DNA of 64,000 nt, from NCBI GenBank assembly GCA_029891345.1, contig CM057009.1:86537916-86601915 (forward strand). The letters run 5' to 3'. A model generated the notes under the pieces. It was given only the letters and a program-made list of their open reading frames with translations, had not been told where the DNA came from and made no database searches. Each line of letters starts with the position of its first letter. The first letter of the stretch is position 1. Positions 12,855 through 24,721 of this stretch are shown here, piece after piece. Position numbers and translations under genes: made by a program. The stretch is from Dryococelus australis (Eukaryota; Arthropoda; Insecta; Phasmatodea; Phasmatidae).

Positions 12855-14283
12855 CAGTAGACTCTCGATTATCCAAGATAATGGAGGGGATGATTGCAGC
12901 GGATAACCTAAAATTGTGGCTAATCCACATACTAAGAGAAAAATGAAGTTTTTCCAACACTAAGTTTTGTATGGTCGTAACTGAATACTGGGTGTTTCAG
13001 TGTGAAACCTATCCTATCCTTGACATACTACTGTATTTACTCGCATATTTTATGGCCTCGCATCAATTCTGTACCCTATTATTTATTAACAAATCAAGAA
13101 ATTTAAAAAATGCATAATTTATGCACCCCTGATTTATAACTTACAAAACCATAGTATAAAGTGTGTAGAATATGCGGGTAATCATGGTAGTTCTCTCATG
13201 AACATTACAAGAAATGCGCAGCTACAGTTAATACAAACAACGCAGCAGGATACATGTGGTGTTTATCGCCGAGTGGTACTGGAATCTGAAGTTGCATAAG
13301 AGAGAAGTCAGGCTGACGTCACTCCGTTGTTAGGCAACAGGCCATCCCCCCAAGAGGGGAAACAATGACGTGCAAAGCAAATTGCATGTCGCCCATGTCA
13401 CACACACACACACCTCCCACACTGTCCAGTGCATGCAGCATACAGACAGCTGTTTCAGTGTGTGGAAAACTGTTTAATATAGGAAACAAATTTTGCCTTC
13501 CATTCCCAGTTCTTCAAAAATATATTTGGCTTGTTTCATACATACACTAAGCATGACACTGGCATTCCAGCGACATGTTTCTGGTTAAACCACTCCAGCT
13601 TAGCCTTATCTAGTTCCATGCACATTGATAGTTTCATCGTTTTCCTATTCGCCAATCCACTTGTCGAATCCGCAATGCTCGCAAATGTAATAAGTTTGGA
13701 TGTAGTGTTTCGTATATCCCAAATTGTTGTTTTTCCCACTTCATACATATATAAAATCTGTTTTATTACACTTCTTTCTTCAAGTTCATTAATAATTTCC
13801 AGCTTCTGCTGTAAATTTAAAACCACATGTTTACATTTTGCAGACATTTTTCGGTTGAAAATGGGCAAACAAAACAGAACGTAACTACTGACTGGCAAGA
13901 TAAAACTGATGCTGACCATGGGAATGCGATACGCGGGAGGAATGCGGTGGTCGTGCCGGGACCGGCTTTACCGGCTGGCTGCAGCTAGGCTAGCGAGTTG
14001 TGTGGTGTTGTCAGCTCGCTGTAGTGCGACATACCTAACCTCATTGCGCCATCGGAACACATTTTGACGTGCATTTGCATAGATAAACAAACATATTTCA
14101 TTCCACAGTTATTTTCAGAGAGTACCTGTCATGAATTTCATTAGTTAAGATGGGCGTTTTATTAAACAACTTCATTCTGGCATTGTTTGTGTTAATTTCC
14201 AAAATTTATTTTTATCTTTCTGAATATGCCGCGGTTAAGCCGCAAAGCTAATAATCTGCTCGTGGATAATCGAGAGTCAACTG
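12855..14283 (-). mobile_element. pogo-type deletion derivative, complete ends
   Basis: The ends are inverted repeats of about 20 bp: the left starts CAGTAGACTCTCGATTATCC and the right reads the same on the minus strand with one change (CAGTTGACTCTCGATTATCC). TA dinucleotides at 12853-12854 and 14284-14285 are the expected target duplication of Tc1/pogo elements. At 1429 bp it is shorter than autonomous pogo elements, because the catalytic DDE domain is absent while the N-terminal DNA-binding part remains. A related copy with the same right-end structure is at 56755-57381. Confidence 0.8.
13536..13847 (-). CDS. pogo transposase N-terminal DNA-binding domain (truncated ORF)
   Basis: An open frame of 103 residues starts MSAKCKHVVLNLQQKLEIIN and continues ELEERSVIKQILYMYEVGKTTIWDIRN and KLITFASIADS. 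This is the psq/CENP-B-type helix-turn-helix of pogo/Tigger transposases, known from full-length relatives as KRKHVVLSLQQKLEIIKELE ... GKTTIWDIKKN. The frame ends after LVYV, where the second helix-turn-helix would begin; out-of-frame remnants of it (FEELGMEGK) follow. No DDE catalytic domain is present anywhere in the element. The protein could bind transposon ends but could not cut. Whether it is expressed cannot be told from sequence. The start at 13847 was chosen because family similarity begins there; an in-frame ATG lies upstream. Confidence 0.6.
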   Translation of the reverse strand: MSAKCKHVVLNLQQKLEIINELEERSVIKQILYMYEVGKTTIWDIRNTTSKLITFASIADSTSGLANRKTMKLSMCMELDKAKLEWFNQKHVAGMPVSCLVYV

Positions 14284-14299
14284 TACATTCATTAGGATG

Positions 14300-14495
14300 A
14301 TAATATACTTGTCTTTCTAATAAATGTTACCATTAAAAAATCTCAACTTAACATATATACTTTGATCTTGAGGAACCTTTACCATTGAAAAGATAAATGG
14401 TGAGTGAAACCGCAAACATTATTATTGTCTAAATGGGACTCTGAGGAGTTGTTTCAAGCACTTTGGGCTTCAGGGCAATTATATAGGAGCCATTA
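14300..14495 (-). mobile_element. Tc1-like element, C-terminal part, cut off by the copia insertion
   Basis: On the minus strand, just left of the copia element, the reading frames give WLLYNC and then PKVLETTPQSP, the block preceding 'DLNPIE' in Tc1 transposases. The matching N-terminal part lies at 23997-24710, and the two halves meet at the copia target duplication CATTA. The sequence past TPQSP no longer resembles the family, so the third catalytic acidic residue is missing. The outer terminal repeat was not found. Confidence 0.65.
14491..14495. repeat. copia target-site duplication CATTA, left copy
   Basis: Five bases directly before the TG of the copia LTR. The right copy is at 23997-24001, beyond the gypsy element that landed later at the copia edge. 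Confidence 0.8.
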
Positions 14496-14731
14496 TGTTG
14501 AGGAAAATAAAACTTTTTATTATTTTTTTATTAATTGATTTAACCATGTTGTATAGTTTTACTTTTTATTTTGTGTGCAAAAGTTGTGCGTGCATTGTAT
14601 TAGGGGAATTTTTTTTATCCAGTAGTAGCAAGAAGTACAGCAGGTGGTCATTGTTTTGTGGTTGTTGGTAATCATTAAAAAGTGAGCTGAAATCGCACAG
14701 TTTTTATTCCTTGATTAATTTTATTTTAACA
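14496..14731 (+). repeat. copia 5' LTR
   Basis: 236 bp from TGTTGAGG to TTTTAACA. It matches the 3' LTR at 18819-19074 along its length; the last 25 bases are nearly identical. Confidence 0.9.
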
Positions 14732-14747
14732 GGTTATAGGCCCAGAA
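14732..14747 (+). promoter_or_regulatory. copia primer-binding site
   Basis: GGTTATAGGCCCAGA directly follows the LTR. Drosophila copia has GGTTATGGGCCCAG at this place, which pairs with an internal fragment of initiator methionine tRNA. Confidence 0.75.
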
Positions 14748-17700
14748 CCCCCTGCATGCATTATTGTGTTGTTATAAATGTAAAGTCGATACTTAAGCTT
14801 GTGTTGCACGTGCCTGTTTTTTGTTGTGGTTATGTTCCCCTAGTCATGGGCTATACATTCAAACAAAAGTTGAAGTCGAGTCTATAAATGTTCCCGTGAA
14901 GTTAGTGGCTGAAAACAAGTGGACTACATGGAGGTTTCAGAAAAAGGTATCTCTGAAGGTAAAACAAGTTTATGATATAGTTACTGGGGATGACCCAAAA
15001 CCAGATTTATGTAATAACAAAATGTTGAATGGTTAGCCAAGGATTTCAAGGCTCAGGAAATGATTGATTCTCGACTGATAATGGTGCATTTTCATATATA
15101 CTAAATTGTGAATCTGCAGCAGAGATTTGGAATAAGGTACTCGCTGTGTATGAAAAAAAGTCAGACATAAGCATTCATTTGCTACAGTGAAAATTTTTTT
15201 AATTTGCACTAAATTATAAGGGCTATGGTATTTCAAAATTTTTGTCGGAAGTAGATGAGTTAGTCAGCCAAATTAAACAAGCTGGTAAAAATAATGCAGT
15301 AAATATTTCAGACACCATGATTATTACTAAATTCTCATGGCATTGCCATAAAAATTTTCCCCCTTTTTGACAGTGTAGTACTCTGTATCAGCTGAGGTAA
15401 GGACACTAAATAACTAACAGCTCGACTGTTATTGGAGGAAGGCTGAATGAATGCTGCTGCTGACAAGGAAACAGCATTATCTTTGGCTGCTGCTAGTAGG
15501 CCTAGTTCAACATACAATAGTAAAAGGGAGGGTAACATGATAAAGTACGATCAATGTGGCATACTAGGCCATATTAGGGCCAAATTTTATAAATTGAATC
15601 CACCATTGCATTGTCTCTGCTGCAATAAGTTGGGTCATGTTTAGAAAGACTGTTTTAAATTGAAAGTCAAGCTGGTTCAGCAAGTCAGGAAGAGGCCTTC
15701 GTCGTCTTAATCTCAGCTTTGTTTTGCTATAGTAATGTAATAAACACTTGGTGTTTGGATAACGGGGCAAGCGAACATCTGTGTTGTCAACGTTAATTTT
15801 TTCTCCGTACCAAGAGTTGACTGAAGCGAGGCATGTGTGTTTTGGAGATGGTAGAGATCTGAATACTATAGGAATTAGTGACATAGAATTGAAATTAAAA
15901 AATAGGTGATGATGAGTGGATACCAATTACAATACAAGTTGCACTCTTTGCTCTTGATATGAAAGTCAATTTATTTTCTGTTTGTCCTGCTTTGGATAAA
16001 GGCCATAAAATGGAAACAGATGGTAGTGTCTCGCAGATCCTGAATAAACATGGTGAGGTGTCTGCCACAGCATACAGAACTGGAAGGTTATATAAAATGA
16101 ACTTTGAAGCAACTGAAACTATGTACATGAAAGGGTGTCACATCAGAATTTAAGGCTACTTAGGAAAATTTTAAATTCCCATGGTAGAAAATTTTCCGAC
16201 AAGGATGACATACTCTGTGAACCTTGTGTCATGGGAAAACAGAAGAGAAAATGTTTTACAAAAAGTGATTCTAAGTCAACAAGATTCAGAATATAATTCA
16301 TGCAGACTTATATGGTCCCGTGGAAAATTCATCGAGTGGAAAATCTAATCATTTCCTCTTGCTGAAGGATGATTTCTCTCACGTAAGATTTGTGTATTTT
16401 ATCAAGCACAAATAGGTATAAAGTGACTGAAAAATTTAAGACATTTCTAGGTATGGTCAAAAATCAAATTGAGGGCATCGTTAATGTGTTGCGCACTGAT
16501 TGTGGAACTGAGTTTGTTTCATCTGAAGTGAAAAAAGTGTTGTCAGATTTGGATAATATATGAGAAATCGATACCATATTGCCCAGAAACAGAAGGGCTG
16601 AATTGAACAAGAAATGAGGAGAGGATGGAATCGGCTAGAACAGTGATGATGACTAAAGATTTAGAGAAACAGTTTTGGGCGGAGGCTGTCAACACAGCAG
16701 TTTATATTTTAAACAGGACTGAAACAAGTGCAGTTGAAGGTAAGAGACCATATAATTTGTGATTCAACAAGGACAGTTGACATGTGGATCAAATGTGTTT
16801 GTTTATGTACCAAAATTCAAGAGAAGAAAATAGGGTCCTAAATCTAAGAAAGGACTGCTTATGGGGTATGCTGAAACTTCAGAGGGTTTTCGTGTTTATT
16901 TACTCATTGAACATAAAATTTAACTCTACTGCAGTGTTATATTTGCCTCTTCAGATAGTGAAACACCGTATACAGTCAGCCACTCTCAGTTTTATCCATT
17001 AGATGAACCACTCAAACCCTAAGAAGAAAATCAAGCTTTATTACCAGATAAGACAAATGATGATGAGGGAAAAGAGACTTTCCTTAGTTTTTAAGAGAAC
17101 ACTCATGTTGGGAATGAAAAGTCAGGGGTGCTGATGAGGAAGGCAGACAAACTTTTTGTAGAAGCCTGTGTGATCGAAAGAAAATATGAAAACCTAAGTA
17201 ACTAGATGACTTCGAAGTAGGTATGTACTTTGACAATTGACAAGAAGTCCTGAAACCTATGAAGAGGCGGTAAATGGTGTTCATGGAGAACAGTGTAAGA
17301 TTGCTGTCTATCAAGAACTGAACATTTTACTGGAAAATCACACTTGGACTAAAGTGGAAAAACCAACTAGTGCACCTGTTATTGGTACAAAATGGGGTTT
17401 TCAATACAAAAACTAATACAGAGGGTAACAAAAGTTCTTGTAAAGGTAGATTAGTTGCCAAAAATTTTCAGCAAGAAGAAAGTTTTCACATTTCAGTTAC
17501 CTATGCAGCAGTGGCTAAGCTTTCAACACTGCGAGTACTTGTGGCTGTTGCAAAAATCAGTTGAGTTTATCTGCACACCAAATTGATGTTTCTGGGGCAT
17601 TTCTTTATGGTGATATAGATGACACTGTATACCTGTCTATACCTAAGGAGTCAAAATTACTCGGAAGACTGCAGTGTTAAAGTTGAAGTAATCAATATGT

Positions 17701-18818
17701 GGTCTCAAGAAGTCGCAAAAGAACTGAAACAAGAAATTTAATCCCACAATTGAAAAACTGGGTTTCAGTATATCACAGTCTGACAGTTGTTTGTATTGTA
17801 AAGTGTATGAAAGTGGCAATTTGTATGTGCTCTTATATGTAGATGACTTGCTTATCGTAGGAAACATCGAGACTGATATGAAACAAATAATAACTGAACT
17901 TAGTATTTGTTTCAAACTGAAGGATCTAGGTTGCATTGATACATACCTTGGAATATAAATTTATCATGATACAACAACCAGGATAACCAAATTCAATTAG
18001 ATATCATACTTACAGTGTGTTCTTAAGAAGTTTGGCATGTAAAACTGCAAGCCAATATCAACATCTATGGATTGCAACTTCAAAATTTGCCTAAGGAAGC
18101 AAAAGGGGGAGACAAGTCATTTGAAGCAAGGTGTCACAATTTAATTGGCTGTCTGATGTATGCAATATTGGATTCTAGACCTGATCTTTGTTGGCCTCTC
18201 AGTTTCTTGAGCCGATACCAAAGTCAAGCGAGTGAAGAACTGTGGATGGTGCTGAAATGGATTCTACGTTATATTAAGGGTACCATTGACCTGTGTTTGG
18301 TTTACAAAAAGAATCAATCACGAGAGCTTTGTGGTTTTGTAGATGCTGATTGGACAGGTGACCTAGAAGAAAGAAAATTGACAACTGGGTATGACTTCAT
18401 GTTGGGAAATAACACATTGCCTTGGAAATCCAAGAAACATCCCTCAGTTGCCCTGTCTTTCACAGAAGCAAAATATGTAGTGATGAGTGCAGCTGTTGCA
18501 GAGGCCTGTTGGCTAAAGAAACTGTTCCAGGATTTGCAATTTTCCAGCAACCAACCAGTAATAATTTTTGAAGAAAATGAGTCACAATCCATGTTGCAAA
18601 TAATGCTGGAAATAAAAGACTTAAACACATAGATGTCCATTATCATTTTGTCAAGGAAAAGTAAAGAGGAGGACTGATTTAACTTCACTGTGTGTGATCA
18701 GAAGACCATTTGGCTGATCAATTAATGAAGGCATTGCATCTGCCATCATTTACAAAGTTGAGAACAAGTCTTGGATTGATAAAATTGATTGTGTGTAGGT
18801 GTTTTTATTGAGGGAGGA

Positions 18819-19074
18819 TGTTAAGGACAGTAAAAATTTCTTAATATTTTTTTTCTAGTAATTGATGTTACCATGTTGTTTAGTTTGACTTTTTATATTG
18901 TGTGTAAAAGTTGCATGTGTACATTGTATTATCATGGGAAATTTTATTTTTATCCAGTATTAGCAAGAAGTATGGTGGGCGGTCATTGTTTTTTGGTTGT
19001 CGGTAATCATTAAAAAGTGGCATTTGACCTGAAACTGCATCGTTTTTTATTCCTTGATTAATTTTATTTTAACA
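18819..19074 (+). repeat. copia 3' LTR
   Basis: 256 bp from TGTTAAGG to TTTTAACA, preceded by the polypurine tract. Compared with the 5' LTR it differs at roughly one site in seven and by a few short indels. Confidence 0.9.
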
Positions 19075-19075
19075 C
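19071..19075. repeat. gypsy target-site duplication AACAC, left copy
   Basis: The five bases before the gypsy LTR are the last four bases of the copia LTR plus the first base of the copia target duplication. The right copy is at 23993-23997. Confidence 0.8.
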
Positions 19076-19270
19076 TGTTATGTCCTGTTATGCATCTCTT
19101 ACTGGTACTTATCAATAACCATCCTACATGATCATGTTCCTTTACACACAGATACACTCGGCATCCACACTAGTGCCAACCTGATAATCCCTCTCTTCCC
19201 TTAACCTACTGATGATCGATATTGTCACATATCGACTAGACACCAGGACACCATACGACACAATGCCACA
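19076..19270 (-). repeat. gypsy 3' LTR (left end)
   Basis: It begins TGTTATGTCCTG on the + strand and ends GCCACA, followed by the pyrimidine run 'tctccccctttaa', the polypurine tract as read on the element's strand. Confidence 0.85.
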
Positions 19271-20794
19271 TCTCCCCCTTTAATATATTTATATTACATA
19301 GTCTTTGAGTCTTGTGGAAGGGCATTTCTGCTGATTGGAATGAGTAGGAAAAATTTTCCCCCTCCCTTGGGGCGTGGGCACTGCAAACCCTTTGAAGAGC
19401 TCTGACGAGTTTTCACTGGCCGCTAGCGATGAGGGAGAACATACTGCTACTGGCCCTGCTAGTGCTGAGGGAGGACATCCCACTACTGTTACCATTGCTG
19501 CTGGCCTGTCCACTGCTGCTGGCCCATCCATGCTGCTGTCTGGGATTCTTGTGTCCCCTGGTGCCGATAGAAGTGTCTCAACCAGCCACTCCTTCAGCTT
19601 GATGCACCCCAATTTGTTTTTCTTGAATCGGTTGTCTCAAGCTGCTGGGGCTGCTCTCTCTTCCTCTCTTCATAATAGCTGTTACCACTGCAGAGCAACT
19701 GATCCTATGTCGTCGGCATGTCTGGCCATCGTTCCCCATCACAATGTATATATGGTGACCCACTTTAGACTGCAGTGTTCCTTGCTGCCATTTATGCCCT
19801 CCAGAGTAATTCCTGTACAGAAAAGCATCACCCTCACTGCAGTTGCAACTCCTTGTCTGAGGTACTTCCATTGGGACCTTTTGAGTCTTCTTTAGTGCAT
19901 GGGTTAACAAGATCCAGAGCGGTGCTCAACTTATGGCCCATGAGCAATTCAGCTTGTGACTGAAGACCTCCTGTACATGGCGTGGAACGCAAAGCAAATA
20001 ATGTTCAAGCTAACCTTGTCTGCCAATCACCTGAAAGGATTTTCTTTAATTTGCCCTTCTCTGTTCGCACCATTCTTTCTGCTTGTCCATTACCGGATGG
20101 GTGGAATGGTGTGGTTCTGATGAGGCTGATTCCATTTTTGGTGAGGAAGTCCCTCATTTCACATGACACAAAAGCAGTGCCATTGTCATATACAATATAC
20201 TGTAGCATACCATGATAACTGAATATGTCCCGGAGCTCCCATATCACGCTCGCTGTACTTTCAGATGATATTTTCCTGACTTCTAACCACTTTGCAAAGG
20301 AGTCTACTAGAATCAAAATCGTTGACCCTTAAACGGACCAAAGAAATTAATATGCACCTGGACCCAAGGTTTTGCAATGCTGCTTAATGGAATGTCCTGT
20401 TTAGGTGGATTTGACAGCAACTGCTGACATTCAGCGCATTCCCCCACCCATCGTTAAATGTCCTTATTCAATCGTGGTTTTGACCTTACCATCCCATCAT
20501 GAGCACCATGCAAAAACTCCCAACAACGAGGCCCTTAATGGCAACAGAATTACTACTCTATTACCCCAAAGCACACATCCTTTATACACTGACAGCTTAA
20601 CCCACCATTTTCGTATGGTTTAAAATTGTCCAATTTCATCTCATTCGTCCCCCCATGGCACACCAATTTCCGTACCTCTGATAAAATGGGATCCCTTCCT
20701 GTAGTTCTCTCAATCTCACTGTCAGTCACTGGACCATCTGGCATGGCTTCCAGCACCAGAACATCACCTACCACTGGAACCTGTACCATCTTTT

Positions 20795-21637
20795 GCACTG
20801 GCAGCCTGCTCAACACATCAACATGGCTGATGCTACACCCTGGCCTGTGCAGCAACTGATAGTCAAACATTGATAGCCACAAACTCCAACGAAGCAACCT
20901 GGATGACAGGATTTGCAATGTTTTCTTGGTGGAATTTAACAATCACATGAGGGGCTTGTGGTCACTTACTATAGTAAATGGGTGACTTGTTACATATTGT
21001 CGGAATTTACATACAGCAAACACTGTAGCTAGTCCTTCCTTGTTCACTTGTGAGTAATTTTGTTCGCTCTTCTGTGCACTGGCAGCCTGCTCAACACATC
21101 AACATGGCTGATGCTACACCCTGGCCTGTGCAGCAACTGATAGTCAAACATTGATAGCCACAAACTCCAACGAAGCAACCTGGATGACAGGATTTGCAAT
21201 GTTTTCTTGGTGGAATTTAACAATCACATGAGGGGCTTGTGGTCACTTACTATAGTAAATGGGTGACTTGTTACATATTGTCGGAATTTACATACAGCAA
21301 ACACTGTAGCTAGTCCTTCCTTGTTCACTTGTGAGTAATTTTGTTCGCTCTTCTGTGCACTGGCAGCCTGCTCAACACATCAACATGGCTGATGCTACAC
21401 CCTGGCCTGTGCAGCAACTGATAGTCAAACATTGATAGCCACAAACTCCAACGAAGCAACCTGGATGACAGGATTTGCAATGTTTTCTTGGTGGAATTTA
21501 ACAATCACATGAGGGGCTTGTGGTCACTTACTATAGTAAATGGGTGACTTGTTACATATTGTCGGAATTTACATACAGCAAACACTGTAGCTAGTCCTTC
21601 CTTGTTCACTTGTGAGTAATTTTGTTCGCTCTTCTGT
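20795..21637. repeat. three exact tandem copies of 281 bp
   Basis: Units start at 20795, 21076 and 21357, each with 'gcactggcagcctgctcaac', and end with 'ttcgctcttctgt'. By eye the three are identical along 281 bp. They lie inside the gypsy RNase H region. Identity this high next to LTRs that differ by over 10% means the triplication is recent or is an assembly artefact. Confidence 0.9.
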
Positions 21638-23807
21638 AGCATCCACGAACCAAACACTATTGGAGCTTCTGTTCTATCCTCAAGTACATGAGCCAGCACG
21701 GCTCCTACTCCATGCTCTTGATGCATCATATGTAAAAACCAATGGTTTCCCAGAGTCATAGTGGATGAGGATACACTCAGATTGCAATAGTAGTTTCGCC
21801 TGTCAGAAACCTCCATCATATTCCTTAGTCCACTTCCAGAGTTCCGAAATCCAACAACCTGTGAAATGGTTCCAATACTTCGGCCTTGTTAGGTAGAAAA
21901 CACTCATAAAAGTTAAAAAGTCCCAGATAAACATTAAGCTCTCTCCTTTACATCTGTGTTGGATCATTATAGATTGCTTCAACTTTATCCTTTATTGGTT
22001 GTATCTTCTCTGCATCAATGCGGTATCCTAGAAATATCACAGACCTGGCAAAACAACATTTGGCTTTCTTTAGTAGTAACCCAGTGCTGTCTATGCATTC
22101 TAATACCTTATCCACCCAGTGCCAATGCTCCTCTGCATCTTTGCCTGTGATCATGATGTCATCCAGCAATACGACGACTGTTGGTGTTCCTCCTAGCAGT
22201 GTTTCCATCATTCTCTGGAATATCACTGGCCCACTGCTCACTCCAAAGGGCACCCACTTAGCTCTTAACAGGCCTATCATAGTGTTCAGTGTTAGAATTT
22301 CTGATATAGCCTCTTCCACTTAGAACTGTAAATAAGCCCCTTCTAGATCCAATTTCGTGAACAACACTCCTGTTAGGTTCGAAAACACTTCATTCGTCGT
22401 TGGTTGGAGGTAACTGGAACTTTTGCAAACAGCGTTAATGGTGCACTTGTAATCTCCGCATATCCGTATTGAGCCATCTGCTTTCCGAATGGGCACTATT
22501 GGTGTTGCCCATGTAGAAAACTGTACCGGTTCTAGCACACCTCGCTCCACTAATCTGTCTAACTTGACGCTAATCTGGTTGTGCAGTGCAAATGCCACTC
22601 AATGGCTTTTTCTGAAAATAGGTTTTGTGTCTGGTTGTAGATCTACCGCAACCGGTAGTCCTACATACTGGCACAGACTACTACTGGAAAAGACACTAGG
22701 ATATTTTTTTATTAACTCTAATGATCTTGCCTCATGTGAAATTGAGAAAACTCTTTGCACGGAAATTCCCAATGGTGCTAACCAGTTTCGGCCCAACAAG
22801 CTTTGACCATTGCCTTCTGCCACCAGCAGTGGTAATGACACTTCCATTGCCTTGGTCTGCACTCTTATCTGCAGGGACCCTAAAACTCGCAACTTTTCCT
22901 GAGACCACTTATGCAACACCATGTTGGTATCCTGTAATGGTGGCTCATCTGGCCACGACTGTTTGAATGTTTTCCACCCCATGATTGTCTGCCCTGCACC
23001 TGTGTCCATTTATATCTAACCACACTTCCAATAGCATGGGTGCTTGCCTGTTCACTTTGGTGTCTGTCTGAAACAAACTTTACATGGATTTGTCTTTGTC
23101 CTTGGTGGCCTCTGCCTGTTCTGATAACTATACGTTGTACCACCTATGGAAAGGCCCTGTCTGTTTCCTTGCGGTTTTGACCTGGTGTTACAGGACTTTT
23201 TTTTTAGTTATGCAAGCTCTCTCCAAGTGACCGGCCTTGCCACAGAAATGGCATGGTTTTAGCATGTCTACATTTATTTGGAGAATGTTCTCCCCTATAC
23301 CTCCAACACAGGTTGCTGTAGCCTTTCGCCTCATCTGTAACTTGTCGCTCGTCCTGTACTCCTGTTCTGATCGTTCCATTTAAATTGGGGGCAGATTCAT
23401 AAGCTCAGCCACATACTGTGCTACTGTTTCACCATCACCTTGGTCTATTTTATGAAACTTTAAAGATTCTACCACCTCACTCGACTTTGGTTCGAAGTGG
23501 TTACTGAGTAAGGTTAGGACGTCTGCTAACCCAACTTCTGAAGTGGACTTTGGAGCAATCAGCGATGAAACCAACCCCTACAACTCGGACCTCGCCACCG
23601 TGTAGAATATTTCACATTGTTCCTCATCTTTTGTTATTTTATTTGCCAGAAAATAAAATTGCAGTTGCTCGGAGTACGTCCTCCACGTGTCCCGACCCGG
23701 CACAAACTCGCCAAATGCTGACATCAAAGCCATTATGCCCTACAATATTTCAACACTCTGGACTCGTTACTCTAACCATAGCACACTTCCAATTTCCTTG
23801 TCGCAAT

Positions 23808-23992
23808 TGTTATGTCCCGTTATGCATCTCTTACTAGTACTTAGCATTAACCATCCTATATGATTGAGCGCCTTTACACACAGACACACCTGGCATCCAC
23901 ATTAGTGCCAACCTGATAACCCTCACTCCCTTAACCTACTGATGATCGATATTGACACATATTGACTGGACACCATGACACAGAAAACCGCA
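23808..23992 (-). repeat. gypsy 5' LTR (right end)
   Basis: It begins TGTTATGTCCCG and ends AACCGCA on the + strand. The boundary at 23992 was chosen because the next five bases, AACAC, match the left target duplication. The interior side has a GCGACAAGG stretch resembling the GCGACGAGG primer-binding site of Mag-like elements. Confidence 0.8.
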
Positions 23993-23996
23993 AACA

Positions 23997-24710
23997 CATT
24001 ACCTTACATCAGCTTTGTTCTTGGGATTGTCGTCTTGGTAAAACTTAAAAGTCTCTCTGATCTCTAGTTTTCCTCCACTTTTGTGTAATGATCCTTTCAG
24101 AATGTTCATATGAATCTCCTTCATCACTATCTGATCAATATACACATGTTTACAAACTCTGGCAGAGGACATGTACCCCCATACTAACACATTCCCACCA
24201 CCATGCTTTACTGTAGGCTGAAGGTTCGGAATAAACTCTGCATTTGCCTGTTGCCACACTACAACTTTTCTATCAGACCCGTACAGGTTGAACTTTTATT
24301 CGTCTGTGAATAACACATCTTGCCACCAATGTACTGGCTTGCAAATGAAAGTCTTTTATCTTTGTTCACCTTACTGTTGAATGGTTTTCTCTTAGTTACC
24401 CTTCATTGTACCCTTCTTTCCTCAACACACTTCACATAGTTTCAGGATGCACCTGCTTACCTGTTTCTTCCTGAAGTTGTGCTGCTAGTTTTGGTGCACT
24501 TATTTTTTGGTTCTGCTTCACCTTGCGAATCAATTTGTTTGTTGCGTGCACTCTGTTTTTTAGGTTTAACTTGTTGAACCACTGACTTAATTCTGTCTTC
24601 TTTCTCAAATTGCTGCACAATGTCAAACACTGTATTTTAGCTTATATTAAGAAATCTTGAAATATCCTGGTAAGATTGTTTCTTGGCATGGTGAAATATT
24701 GTCAGCTGCC
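23997..24710 (-). mobile_element. Tc1-like element, N-terminal and central part
   Basis: Read on the minus strand, an HTH region (about 24690-24430) includes KNRVHATNKLIRKVKQNQKI and SAPKLAAQLQEETGKQVHPE. A catalytic region (about 24320-24010) follows with VLFTDE, VWQQANAEFIPNLQPTVKHG, GGNVLVWGYMSSARV and FYQDDNPKNKADVR. VLFTDE and FYQDDNPK hold the first two catalytic acidic residues of Tc1/mariner enzymes. The frame is broken at several points. The coding part stops at the copia target duplication and resumes at 14495, so it was split by the LTR element insertions. A SINE interrupts its 5' flank. Confidence 0.8.
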
Positions 24711-24721
24711 TTTGCTAGAAG

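Larger units (their letters stand above)
14496..19074 (+). mobile_element. Ty1/copia LTR retrotransposon, fossil
   Basis: A whole-length but broken copia element in the same orientation as FCHo. It has two LTRs, a primer-binding site and a polypurine tract (GAGGGAGGA, 18810-18818). Protein signatures appear in copia order: gag start (about 14860-15000), a zinc-knuckle region (about 15545-15660), an aspartic protease region (about 15750), a GAG-pre-integrase and integrase region (about 16130-16760), reverse transcriptase with YVDDLL (about 17840) and RNase H with VDADWTGD and TEAKYVVMS (18330-18500). The reading frame is disrupted many times, more than ten by impression. The LTRs are about 85% identical by eye, so the insertion is old. 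It sits inside a Tc1-like element and carries a gypsy element at its right edge. Confidence 0.9.
19076..23992 (-). mobile_element. Ty3/gypsy LTR retrotransposon, Mag/K02A2.6-like, fossil
   Basis: A full-length but broken element on the minus strand. From its 5' side (right) come gag (about 23737-23190) with a CHFCGKAGHLERAC zinc knuckle, a protease with MDTGAGQTI (about 23005), reverse transcriptase (about 22600-21950) with ADGSIRICGDYK and VVLLDDIM, RNase H (about 21830-20750), an H2C2 zinc-binding region (about 20500) and integrase (20316-20005) with YDNGTAFVS and HPSGNGQAERMV. Several breaks are evident. The LTRs are roughly 87% identical by eye, so it too is old. It inserted at the right boundary of the copia element, so it is younger than copia. 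Three exact 281-bp tandem copies lie in the RNase H region. Confidence 0.9.

Noticed and set aside
14407-14422. AAACCGCAAACA near 14409 also occurs near 23985, at the gypsy right end, and first looked like a shared filler or second duplication.
   Set aside because: A 12-base match is expected many times by chance in 64 kb, and the target duplications AACAC and CATTA explain the junction without it.
19374-19895. 173-codon + strand ORF.
   Set aside because: It is the antisense of the gypsy 3' region; the element's coding strand is minus.
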